Shown: positions 1 through 6,216 of the stretch, piece after piece
How the letters are laid out: every line of letters begins with the position of its first letter
How positions within the stretch are numbered: position 1 is the stretch's first letter
DNA from: CACZQA01 sp050943615
Lineage (GTDB): Bacteria; Actinomycetota; Coriobacteriia; Coriobacteriales; QAMH01
Assembly: GCA_050943615.1 (NCBI GenBank)
Contig: JBMNPN010000107.1
Coordinates: 1 to 6,506 of the forward strand
Direction of reading: 5' to 3'
DNA length: 6,506 nt
The notes under the pieces: generated by a model
Databases searched by the model: none
The model's input: only the letters and a program-made list of their open reading frames with translations
What the model was told of the DNA's origin: nothing
Translations under genes and position numbers: made by a program

Positions 1-247
1 CACGGCCGACAAGACCTTCGACCGCATCGCCTATTCCCAGATTCAGTTCGCGGTCTTCCGCGCCAACTACTGCGTCCAGCAGATCATCACCTCCGCGCAC
101 AAGGCAACCCAAGCCTTTGAAGGCCTGATCAAGCACGTGCCTCAGCTGCTCGAACAGGGTGAAGATCTGAGAAGCATCCCGTGGGCTGAACTGACCCTGC
201 TCAAAAAATCCCGCCGCGGCGTCGGACCGTTTCGGTATCAGAAATAA
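1..247 (+). CDS. 3' end of an unrecognised GC-rich gene (partial)
   Basis: An open frame enters from the left edge (first whole codon at base 2) and runs to a TAA at 245-247, giving the last 81 residues of a protein whose start is outside the window. The tail reads as mostly helical and soluble, with a stretch rich in Gln, Ile and Phe (YSQIQFAVFRANYCVQQI) followed by an acidic/Leu segment and a basic end (KKSRRGVGPFRYQK). I see no transmembrane segment or known motif and cannot name a family. The coding reading is supported by the strong G/C bias at third codon positions, the absence of internal stops and a terminator directly behind the stop. Base composition is far richer in G+C than in the genes to its right, so it looks like resident chromosome rather than part of the sugar cluster. 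Confidence 0.75.
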   Translation, partial: TADKTFDRIAYSQIQFAVFRANYCVQQIITSAHKATQAFEGLIKHVPQLLEQGEDLRSIPWAELTLLKKSRRGVGPFRYQK

Positions 248-260
248 TCTTATATATGCA

Positions 261-300
261 AATAACTCCCAGCTGTGAACGACAGCTAGGAGTTATTTTT
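261..300 (+). terminator. Rho-independent terminator after the first gene
   Basis: A long hairpin lies 13 bases after the TAA of the upstream gene. AATAACTCC (261-269) pairs with GGAGTTATT (289-297), and AGCTGT (271-276) pairs with ACAGCT (282-287), with one C/A mismatch (270/288) and a five-base loop (277-281). The 3' side runs into TTATTTTT, a good U-tract for plus-strand transcripts. The same hairpin lies 17 bases beyond the stop of the minus-strand aldolase gene. On that strand the stem is followed only by TTTGCATATAT, so termination there would be weaker. Confidence 0.9.
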
Positions 301-316
301 ATATTATGGCTTATGT

Positions 317-964
317 TTACTTATCTTTTAATAATCCGATCGCTCTACTTGTACCAATACGTGCACAGCCAGCCTTGACAAAAGCTTCTAAATCTTCGAC
401 AGTGCTGATACCGCCGGCTGCTTTCATTTTGACATTAGGACCAATATGCTTTTTGAAAAGCTCAATATCTTCAATTTTTGCGCCTTCCGGGCCAAAGCCA
501 GTCGAGGTCTTAATAAAATCAGCGCCTGCTTCTGTGACCAGTTCACATACTTTTATTTTTTCCGCTTCATCCAGATAGCAGGTTTCAACAATAACTTTCA
601 GAATTTTACCTTCTGTCGCTTTTCTAAGCGCTTTGATTTCATCAAGAACGTAATCGTAGTTACCAGCTTTCATTTCACCGATATTGATCACCATATCGAT
701 TTCCGACGCGCCGTCCGCAATTGCTTGAATCGCTTCCGCAACTTTAACTTCTGTCGTGTTGTAACCATTGGGAAAGCCGATTACAGTACAGACATTCAGG
801 TCCGGATAATTCTTATGGGCCGGCTTCACGTAGCAAGGTGGAATGCAGACAGATGCTGTATGATATTTCAGCGCATCTTCGCAAATTGGAATCATGTCTT
901 CCCATGTAGAAAACGGTTTTAGAAGGGTATGGTCGCATCTACTGATAATTTCTTGTTTGTCCAT
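317..964 (-). CDS. deoC: Deoxyribose-phosphate aldolase (DeoC family, class I)
   Basis: Predicted cytosolic 215-residue TIM-barrel lyase. The family cleaves 2-deoxy-D-ribose 5-phosphate reversibly to glyceraldehyde 3-phosphate and acetaldehyde through a Lys Schiff base. The length matches the short bacterial DeoC branch. Key sites are intact: N-terminal DHTLL (11-15), IGFP (62-65), EIDMVINIG with Asp90, FIKTSTG with the Schiff-base Lys152, and MKAAGGI with the second active-site Lys181; the C-terminal RIGTSRAI (202-209) fits the phosphate-binding end. The ATG is supported by AAAGGAG at 975-981, ten bases upstream and inside the 21-base gap after the kinase gene, so it is the third gene of the operon starting at 3584. 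No nucleoside phosphorylase or phosphopentomutase accompanies it, as would be usual for a nucleoside-salvage deoC. A role in the cluster's sugar or polyol pathway, perhaps on a different phosphorylated sugar, is inferred. Confidence 0.93.
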   Translation of the reverse strand: MDKQEIISRCDHTLLKPFSTWEDMIPICEDALKYHTASVCIPPCYVKPAHKNYPDLNVCTVIGFPNGYNTTEVKVAEAIQAIADGASEIDMVINIGEMKAGNYDYVLDEIKALRKATEGKILKVIVETCYLDEAEKIKVCELVTEAGADFIKTSTGFGPEGAKIEDIELFKKHIGPNVKMKAAGGISTVEDLEAFVKAGCARIGTSRAIGLLKDK

Positions 965-985
965 TCTGTCTTTTCTCCTTTAATA

Positions 986-2500
986 TTATTCTTCATCATT
1001 CATCATATTTTTCAGATTATCGTACAATTCTGTATATTTCTTAAACACTTTTTCGTAAGCCGCGTAGTTTTCTGGATTTGGTTCAACTGTATATGCCATT
1101 TTGACCATACCTTCTGTTGCGTCGTCGAACGAGTCATAAGTACCTGTTCCAACCGATGCTACAATACAACAGCCTAATCCGCCGGCACTTGGATCAACCG
1201 TAACAATAATAGGTTTTCCAGTTGCATCTGCGATGATTTGCATCCAATTACTGTCCTTTGTGACACCGCCACAGCCTACGATCATATCAATCGGTTCGCC
1301 CTGTTTTTCAAAATTATCAATAATATTTTTAGTACCCATGGCAACTGATTCGATAAGCGAACGATAGATATCTGCTTTCGTATGACTTAATGTCAGACCA
1401 TATATCACGCCTTTTGCGTTTGGATCTTTATACGGTGTGCGATTCCCTTGGAAGAAATCTAACGCGACAAGACCATTTGCGCCTGGCTTTGTATCCTTCA
1501 GCATATCCGCAATAGCTTCATAGGGATGATCCATTTTGTCAAATCCCCATTCTTTCATGTACCACTTGACAATTGAGCCTGCTGAAATCTGTCCACCTTC
1601 GAGGATATTTAATCCTGGGACAACTGGATTGATGTACGGTCCCCATATGCCGCTAAGTTCTTTTTGTTCTTTCGAGAAGCACAATTGAACAAAGCTAGTT
1701 CCCATAATCATTGCAAGACGTCCTGGCTTTGAAACGCCCATACCAAGCATGCCGATATGCGCATCAATGCCGCCTTCAATAACCAACATATCCGGATTAA
1801 GATCATATTTCTCGGCAAATTCATGACTAATTTTCCCAAGGGGTTCACCAACTTGTTTAACATCAGTTACTAAAATATCCGCATAATCCTCTAAACCGAT
1901 TTGTTCAAAAAAGTCACTTTGCCATCCGCCATGTCCATCGATGTAATTCCACTTGCAAGCGGCCTGGCAAATGGACGTTGCCAATTTGCCACCTGTGAGT
2001 TTATAATTGAACCAATCTAATTGTTCAATGATTTTATATGATTTTTTGTATATATCTGGTTGATTCCTCTTAATCCATAATACTTTCGGAATCATCCATT
2101 CAACAGATTCCGCACCACCACAATATTTTAGGCATGGATGATTTGTCGCATTACAAATTTCCATTTCTTTAATGGCTCGCGTATCCATCCACATAATCGC
2201 ATCCTGAAGCGGCGTACCATTTTGATCAATGGGCACAACGGTTGACGAAGTAGAGCAAACTGAAATACCTTCAATACTATAGCGTACTCCCATTGATAAT
2301 CGATCCGTCACCTCTTTTACTGCCTCATTAAAGCATGACCACCAGTCTTCTGGCTTTTGTTCTGCTCTCCCTGGCTGAGGATAAAATGTTGTATATGGTT
2401 TTTCACTTGCGACTAAAGCATTGCCACTAATATCTGTGACGACGACACGAACGCTTTGCGTTCCAGTGTCTACGCCCATAAAATATTTTGCTTCATTCAT
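986..2500 (-). CDS. FGGY-family carbohydrate kinase (ribulokinase/ribitol kinase-like)
   Basis: A 504-residue two-domain FGGY kinase, predicted to transfer the ATP gamma-phosphate to a sugar or polyol in the cytosol. Visible landmarks are the N-terminal phosphate loop GVDTGTQSVR (9-18), MWMDTRA (103-109), EGGIDAH with the expected catalytic base Asp246, MGTS (266-269), GNRTPY (352-357) and the C-terminal GCGG (409-412) with the SAGGLG segment (438-443). MWMD plus IDAH recalls the D-ribulokinase, ribitol kinase and L-ribulokinase side of the family rather than xylulokinase or glycerol kinase. The exact substrate cannot be read from sequence. ATG 2500 is chosen because it directly precedes the nucleotide-binding strand and has GGGGGAGG seven bases upstream. 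It lies 34 bases after the dehydrogenase gene and 21 before deoC, so it would supply the phosphorylated substrate for the aldolase (inference). Confidence 0.9.
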   Translation of the reverse strand: MNEAKYFMGVDTGTQSVRVVVTDISGNALVASEKPYTTFYPQPGRAEQKPEDWWSCFNEAVKEVTDRLSMGVRYSIEGISVCSTSSTVVPIDQNGTPLQDAIMWMDTRAIKEMEICNATNHPCLKYCGGAESVEWMIPKVLWIKRNQPDIYKKSYKIIEQLDWFNYKLTGGKLATSICQAACKWNYIDGHGGWQSDFFEQIGLEDYADILVTDVKQVGEPLGKISHEFAEKYDLNPDMLVIEGGIDAHIGMLGMGVSKPGRLAMIMGTSFVQLCFSKEQKELSGIWGPYINPVVPGLNILEGGQISAGSIVKWYMKEWGFDKMDHPYEAIADMLKDTKPGANGLVALDFFQGNRTPYKDPNAKGVIYGLTLSHTKADIYRSLIESVAMGTKNIIDNFEKQGEPIDMIVGCGGVTKDSNWMQIIADATGKPIIVTVDPSAGGLGCCIVASVGTGTYDSFDDATEGMVKMAYTVEPNPENYAAYEKVFKKYTELYDNLKNMMNDEE

Positions 2501-2525
2501 TAAACAACCTCCCCCTTGTTGTTTC
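2501..2525 (-). promoter_or_regulatory. Ribosome binding site held in a small hairpin loop
   Basis: In the intergenic mRNA before the FGGY kinase, AAACAAC (complement of 2518-2524) can pair perfectly with GTTGTTT (complement of 2502-2508). The nine-base loop AAGGGGGAG carries nearly the whole Shine-Dalgarno sequence, and the last G of GGGGGAGG sits in the stem. The stem ends one base before the ATG. The pairing is seen directly. Whether it presents the site, hides it or matters at all is unknown. It could tune kinase output relative to the dehydrogenase. Confidence 0.45.
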
Positions 2526-2534
2526 TAAAGATTA

Positions 2535-3584
2535 TTATTCTTTCCACGGGAAAATCATGATCTTATTAAAGAAATAATGCCCTTTATCAATGTTCTTGAA
2601 AATTTCCGGAACTTCATCTAACGTAATGCGATGGCTGATGATGTCTTTCGCGGTCATTCCCTTTTCATACATCTTAAGAGATTCCATCCAATCTTCGCCT
2701 GGGAAAGGATCCGTAAATGAATTCCAAGACCCTGCAAGTTCAATTTGTCCCCGCATAATCGTATCGACGGTTTCTGGTTTTAAATCTAACCCTTTATGAG
2801 AAATGCCAAGGAAGACAACTCGTCCCATTTTCGCTGTCATCATAATGGCCTGCTGTTGTGCAACCGGTGCCCCTGAAAAGTCAACCACAACATTGGCACC
2901 TTCTCCATCTGTCGCATCCATGACCGCTTTTACTGGATCATTTTCAAGTGAGTTGACCACAACATCCGCACCAACACTCTTAGCAATTTCGAGTTTTTTA
3001 TCCCAAACATCGACTGCAATAATTTTCTTCGCGCCTTTCATATGCGCGATCTGAACCGCAAATAATCCAATCGGTCCTGCTCCAACGACTGCAACAGTGT
3101 CGCCTTCTTTAAAATGCCCACGATTAACCAAACCATGCCAAGCATTTGCACATGGATCAAGGGTCGCTGCATCTTCATAAGAAACACCATCAGGAACTTT
3201 CATCAAATTTGTCTTCTTGACTGAAACGTATTGCGCGTAAGCACCGTCTCGTCTTGATCCGTAATAGTCGTAATCTTCACACAAAGAGTAGATGCCTTTT
3301 TTACACCATTCACAATGTCCGCATGGAATTAACGGCGGAACCACAACACGGTCACCCACTTGGTACCCTTCAACCTGATCACCAACGGCTTCAATTTCCC
3401 CCGAAAATTCATGACCGCAAATGATCGGCGAAACGTGTGCACCATAAGTTAAGATTCTTGGAATATCCGATCCACACACACCACAGGCATGTACCTTAAC
3501 CATAACTTCATCTGGCTGCATTATCGGTTTTTCGACTTCTTCTACGCGTAAATCCTTTGGTTTGTACATCCGTACTGCTTTCAT
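2535..3584 (-). CDS. Zn-dependent medium-chain sugar alcohol (phosphate) dehydrogenase, GatD-like
   Basis: A 349-residue zinc-type alcohol dehydrogenase, predicted to oxidise a polyol or polyol phosphate to a ketose in the cytosol. The GroES-like domain has catalytic zinc ligands Cys37 (GVCGSD), His58 and Glu59 (CGHEF), and a structural-zinc set Cys88, Cys91, Cys94 and Cys102. The Rossmann domain has GAGPIG (168-173) and Asp192 at the end of the second strand, which favours NAD+ over NADP+. CGSDIPRI, GAHxxPI, YGSRRDG and GSWNSFTDPFPGEDW resemble galactitol-1-phosphate 5-dehydrogenase, whereas DPCANAWH (143-150) is closer to the threonine dehydrogenase pattern DPxGNAxH. Substrate is therefore uncertain; galactitol 1-phosphate, another hexitol or pentitol phosphate, or a free polyol are all possible. 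AGGAGG lies six bases before the ATG. It is the first gene of the minus-strand operon, divergent from the RpiR regulator that probably controls it. Confidence 0.92.
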   Translation of the reverse strand: MKAVRMYKPKDLRVEEVEKPIMQPDEVMVKVHACGVCGSDIPRILTYGAHVSPIICGHEFSGEIEAVGDQVEGYQVGDRVVVPPLIPCGHCEWCKKGIYSLCEDYDYYGSRRDGAYAQYVSVKKTNLMKVPDGVSYEDAATLDPCANAWHGLVNRGHFKEGDTVAVVGAGPIGLFAVQIAHMKGAKKIIAVDVWDKKLEIAKSVGADVVVNSLENDPVKAVMDATDGEGANVVVDFSGAPVAQQQAIMMTAKMGRVVFLGISHKGLDLKPETVDTIMRGQIELAGSWNSFTDPFPGEDWMESLKMYEKGMTAKDIISHRITLDEVPEIFKNIDKGHYFFNKIMIFPWKE

Positions 3585-3628
3585 AATATTCCTCCTACAA
3601 TTCGTTAATATTTTACTGTTTTAATTTT

Positions 3629-3640
3629 ATTTACGTAAAT
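3629..3640. promoter_or_regulatory. Operator-like palindrome ATTTACGTAAAT at the operon start site
   Basis: A perfect 12-base dyad (ATTTAC/GTAAAT) starts two bases beyond the -10 of the minus-strand promoter and covers its predicted start site. A protein bound here would block initiation. The same half-sites recur at 3672-3688. The adjacent RpiR-family regulator is the obvious candidate binder; this is inferred from position and symmetry, not shown. Confidence 0.7.
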
Positions 3641-3641
3641 T

Positions 3642-3670
3642 ATTATACATTCTTGTTTTTACGATGTCAA
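3642..3670 (-). promoter_or_regulatory. Consensus sigma-A promoter of the dehydrogenase-kinase-aldolase operon
   Basis: On the minus strand a perfect -35 TTGACA (3665-3670) and a perfect -10 TATAAT (3642-3647) are separated by exactly 17 bases (3648-3664). Transcription would start near 3635, giving a leader of about 50 bases that ends with AGGAGG before the ATG at 3584. So strong a core promoter normally needs repression, and operator-like dyads lie on both sides of it. Confidence 0.9.
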
Positions 3671-3671
3671 T

Positions 3672-3688
3672 ATATTTACGGTAAATAT
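3672..3688. promoter_or_regulatory. Second operator-like dyad next to the -35
   Basis: ATATTTAC (3672-3679) and GTAAATAT (3681-3688) form a perfect inverted repeat with a one-base centre, using the same ATTTAC/GTAAAT half-sites as the palindrome at 3629-3640. It ends one base from the -35 of the operon promoter, on its upstream side. A degenerate third copy follows (TTTTAC 3688-3693, GTAA 3698-3701). The pair of dyads suggests cooperative binding or control of both divergent promoters. Confidence 0.65.
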
Positions 3689-3731
3689 TTTACTATCGTA
3701 ATTTTTTGTCTATTCTCTTAGTTGCTTTTTA

Positions 3732-3760
3732 TGTTATAATGCAAAATATAAAGAGGAGGT
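3732..3760 (+). promoter_or_regulatory. Extended -10 promoter and ribosome binding site of the regulator gene
   Basis: TGTTATAAT (3732-3740) is a full extended -10 (TGN plus TATAAT). No good -35 lies 16-18 bases upstream, which is tolerable for an extended -10. Transcription would start near 3747, leaving a leader of about 23 bases. That leader holds AGAGGAGGT (3752-3760), nine bases before the ATG at 3770. The degenerate dyad at 3688-3701 is just upstream of the -35 region, so autoregulation is possible. Confidence 0.75.
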
Positions 3761-3769
3761 AAACATCGA

Positions 3770-4615
3770 ATGGACGAGATTCTGACAAATATTAGAACCA
3801 AATATAATACTTTATCTAAAACACAAAAAGTAATCGCCGATTTTATTTTAAAAAATGCAACGCGTATTCCGATGTTCTCAATTACGGAATTAGCCAAAGC
3901 CTGCAACACGAGTGAAACAACTGTGATGCGATTTTTAAAAAAACTTAATTACAATTCATATCAGGTATTTCGGGTAAAAATTGCTCAGGCGACTACAAAA
4001 GAACCCAGTACATCCATTAACGATGATTTAGACCCACACGACGATCCAGAAACCATTAAACAAAAAATTATCGGACACACTCTTTCTGCAATTAATGATA
4101 TTAATACGCTCCTTCCTTCTTCAATTTTAGAAAAAGCTATTGATATGATCCGATCTGCCGAGCGGATCTTAATTTATGGTGTAGGTGCCTCCGCTGCTAT
4201 CGCAATGGATGCTTATCACAAATTTGCTGGAATTGGTCTTGATGTAAGATATTTTCCTGATCCTCATTTAATGAATATCACTTGCACACAATCGACCCCT
4301 AAAGATATCATGCTTGCCATTTCTCATACAGGTGAAAGTCTTGAAGTCAATCATGTTGTTCAGACATCTAAAGAAAATGGCGCTAAAATTTTAAGCCTAA
4401 CGAGTTTTTCTAATTCAACTTTAGCTCATTTATCTGATCTCTATTTACTGAGTTCTACAAATGATAATAAATATCATTCCGAAGCTATGGCTTCAAGAAT
4501 CGTTCAATTGACCATTGTCGACATCCTCTACACCGCGACATTTATGCAAGACGAAAAGTATTACTACAAAGCATTGAATGCTTCCCGTATCGCTGTTTCT
4601 AAAAACAAAACCTGA
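3770..4615 (+). CDS. RpiR/MurR-family transcriptional regulator with SIS domain
   Basis: A 281-residue cytosolic DNA-binding regulator. Residues 1-77 form the HTH_6 domain typical of RpiR proteins: a first helical part ending in LSKTQKVIADFIL (15-27), then the helix-turn-helix SITELAKACNTSETTVMRFL (37-56). After a polar linker, residues about 125-255 form a SIS domain, with the strand and loop IYGVGASA (135-142), the Ser/Thr-rich phosphosugar loop AISHTGES (183-190) and the conserved SEAMASRIVQ (237-246). SIS domains of this family bind sugar phosphates or amino-sugar phosphates that modulate repression or activation. It is transcribed away from the dehydrogenase operon, and the shared region contains two matched dyads, so local control of that operon is likely. 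Length is normal and the gene appears intact. Its very low G+C matches the cluster, not the flanks. Confidence 0.93.
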   Translation: MDEILTNIRTKYNTLSKTQKVIADFILKNATRIPMFSITELAKACNTSETTVMRFLKKLNYNSYQVFRVKIAQATTKEPSTSINDDLDPHDDPETIKQKIIGHTLSAINDINTLLPSSILEKAIDMIRSAERILIYGVGASAAIAMDAYHKFAGIGLDVRYFPDPHLMNITCTQSTPKDIMLAISHTGESLEVNHVVQTSKENGAKILSLTSFSNSTLAHLSDLYLLSSTNDNKYHSEAMASRIVQLTIVDILYTATFMQDEKYYYKALNASRIAVSKNKT

Positions 4616-4629
4616 ATTCAAACATTAAA

Positions 4630-4664
4630 AAAGAACAAAGATAGATTTTCTACCTTTGTTCTTT
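4630..4664. terminator. Bidirectional terminator between converging genes
   Basis: Fourteen bases after the TGA of the regulator, AAAGAACAAAG (4630-4640) pairs with CTTTGTTCTTT (4654-4664), extended by TAG/CTA (4642-4644 with 4650-4652) across one A/C mismatch, around the loop ATTTT. Read on the minus strand, after the xylulokinase-like gene, the 3' arm continues into a run of six T, a convincing U-tract. On the plus strand the tail TTTGTTCTTTGT is less regular. It probably serves both genes, more strongly the minus one. Confidence 0.8.
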
Positions 4665-4673
4665 GTAAGAGAG

Positions 4674-4688
4674 ATATATGGCATATAT
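4674..4688. repeat. Short AT-rich inverted repeat in the convergent intergenic region
   Basis: ATATATG (4674-4680) and CATATAT (4682-4688) form a 15-base inverted repeat with a one-base centre, between the terminator and the xylulokinase-like stop codon. The one-base centre rules out a normal RNA hairpin of full length. No function is assigned and chance is likely in such AT-rich DNA. Confidence 0.4.
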
Positions 4689-4704
4689 GTCTGTAGCGAT
4701 TAAT

Positions 4705-6216
4705 TTATAATTTTAACTGAACAAGCTTCTTGAATTGTTCTTTTAATGCCGGATACATTTCTCGATATAGCTCTCCGACTTTTGCGTATTTTTCGACATT
4801 CTCTGGTATAGGATCATATACTTCATTGCGTAGCGACACAATCTTATCACAAGCCTCCGGAACGCTTGAATATGTTTCTGTTCCAACCATAGCTAAGATG
4901 GCTGCTCCAAGTGCAGCGCTATTTTCGGAAACGCCTGCGGGAAGAACAACCGGTACGTTGTAGATATCCGCCATCATCTGACGCCATAACGGTGATTTAG
5001 AACCACCGCCACACATTCGCATAAATGTCGGTTCAACCCCTAATTCACGGTAAATATCCATCGATTCATTTAATGCAAAGGTGACCCCTTCCATAATGGC
5101 TCGCGTTAAATCTTTTTTCTGATGAATCGCTGAAAGGCCAATAAAGGCGCCGCGACAGTTAACATCCAAATGAGGTGTTACTTCTCCCATCAAATATGGT
5201 AAATAGATTAATCGATTCGAACCAATCGCTGAGGCTTCGGCATCTTTATCAATTTGTAAATAATCTTCATCGTCTGGGTAATAATTGTTGCGATACCATT
5301 TGAGAGACAGCCCCGCGGAGTTAACTAATCCCATCATGTGCCATGAATCTGGAACGGCTGTACAGAAAGTATAAACTCTTCCTTTTGGATCTATAGCTGG
5401 TCGATTCGTGTAGGCAAAAACAACGCCAGAAGTTCCAATCGTCGTCATTGCACGTCCTTCGGAAACAACGCCTGTTCCAACAGAGGCAGCTGCATTATCT
5501 CCTGCTCCTCCGACGATGACCGTCTTTTCCGATAGGCCGACGTAATTCGCAACCTCTGGTTTTAATGTCCCTGTTACTTCATAAGACTCATAAACTTTTC
5601 CAAGCATGTATGGCTTAACACCTACACCGTCCATCATTTCATCCGACCAACAGCGCTTTGGAACATCCAACAGTTGTGTTGCAGAAGCGTCCGAAACTTC
5701 TGTTGCAAATTCTCCTGTTAAACGAAAACGAACATAATCCTTAGGAAGTAGAATATGACGAACTTTTGAATAAATTTCCGGCTCATTTTGTTCAACCCAG
5801 AAAATTTTTGCTGCGGTCAATCCTTCTCTTGGGGGGTTGCAGGTGACTTTAAGCATCCTTTTTGGATTAACACGCCGACTCATTTCTTTCGTCGCTTCTT
5901 CTGTTCGCTGATCGTTCCATAAAATAGCCCGACGCAATGGTTCTCCGCGATCATCAAGAAGTACCGCGCCCATCATCTGGCCAGCAATACCAATTCCTAG
6001 TACTTCTTCCTTTGGAACACCTGATGTATCCATAACCTTTTTTATCGTCGTAATTGCTGCATTATACCAATCTTCCGGTTCCTGCTCCGACCAGCCGTTG
6101 TGTGGCTGATACAGTGGATATTCCTGAAGAGCGTAAGTAACCTCTTTACCCTCCTCAGTAAACAATACGGTTTTGATTCCGCCAGTACCAAGATCCAAAC
6201 CCAAAAAATATCTCAT
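4705..6216 (-). CDS. xylB: Xylulokinase-like FGGY kinase
   Basis: A 503-residue FGGY kinase of XylB type, normally phosphorylating D-xylulose to D-xylulose 5-phosphate for the pentose phosphate pathway. Seen in order: GLDLGTGGIKT (6-16), WSEQEPEDW (42-50), AGQMMGA (78-84), ILWNDQR (98-104), LPKDYVRFRLTGEF (157-170), GGAGDNAA with catalytic base Asp240, GTSG (261-264), LPYLMGEVTPH (339-349) and GGGSKSPLWRQM (403-414). Overall similarity to XylB is high. However, the substrate-site His of the usual GQMHG is Met82, and the usual GERTPH is GEVTPH (Val346), so a ketose other than D-xylulose should be considered. AAGGAG (6226-6231) lies nine bases before the ATG. It converges on the regulator gene and has its own leader, so it is a separate transcription unit. 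No xylose isomerase is nearby; xylulose could come from a pentitol via the cluster's dehydrogenase (inference). Confidence 0.88.
   Translation of the reverse strand: MRYFLGLDLGTGGIKTVLFTEEGKEVTYALQEYPLYQPHNGWSEQEPEDWYNAAITTIKKVMDTSGVPKEEVLGIGIAGQMMGAVLLDDRGEPLRRAILWNDQRTEEATKEMSRRVNPKRMLKVTCNPPREGLTAAKIFWVEQNEPEIYSKVRHILLPKDYVRFRLTGEFATEVSDASATQLLDVPKRCWSDEMMDGVGVKPYMLGKVYESYEVTGTLKPEVANYVGLSEKTVIVGGAGDNAAASVGTGVVSEGRAMTTIGTSGVVFAYTNRPAIDPKGRVYTFCTAVPDSWHMMGLVNSAGLSLKWYRNNYYPDDEDYLQIDKDAEASAIGSNRLIYLPYLMGEVTPHLDVNCRGAFIGLSAIHQKKDLTRAIMEGVTFALNESMDIYRELGVEPTFMRMCGGGSKSPLWRQMMADIYNVPVVLPAGVSENSAALGAAILAMVGTETYSSVPEACDKIVSLRNEVYDPIPENVEKYAKVGELYREMYPALKEQFKKLVQLKL

Noticed and set aside
306..578. 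Plus-strand open frame of 90 codons overlapping the aldolase gene
   Set aside because: It lies antisense to deoC, which has all its catalytic motifs and a ribosome binding site; the frame has no such support and its low-complexity Ser/Ala/Pro product is typical of an antisense shadow.
446..1177. Plus-strand open frames of 158 and 82 codons
   Set aside because: Both lie opposite deoC and the FGGY kinase, lack convincing ribosome binding sites and give Phe/Cys-rich products with no recognisable domain.
317..2500. FGGY kinase plus DeoC-family aldolase as an autoinducer-2 (Lsr-like) processing module
   Set aside because: LsrK is also an FGGY kinase and LsrF belongs to a related aldolase fold, but this aldolase has the true DERA motifs (FIKTSTG, EIDMVINIG), the kinase motifs fit ribulokinase-type enzymes, and no Lsr transporter, LsrG or LsrR-like gene is present.
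2590..3054. Plus-strand open frames of 69 and 83 codons opposite the dehydrogenase gene
   Set aside because: Antisense shadows of an intact, motif-complete dehydrogenase gene.
3585..3636. AATATT/AATATT pairing around the AGGAGG of the dehydrogenase leader
   Set aside because: The stem is six A-U pairs with a 16-base loop, too weak to propose as a structure in so AT-rich a leader.
3585..3769. Riboswitch or small RNA in the divergent region
   Set aside because: The operon leader is only about 50 bases and the regulator leader about 23, with no conserved-looking aptamer or terminator/antiterminator structure; the region is explained by promoters and operator-like dyads.
3718..3909. Minus-strand 63-codon frame with hydrophobic stretches upstream of the operon
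   Set aside because: It overlaps the regulator's promoter, ribosome binding site and HTH-coding start in antisense; no ribosome binding site was seen and the hydrophobicity follows from the AT-rich template.
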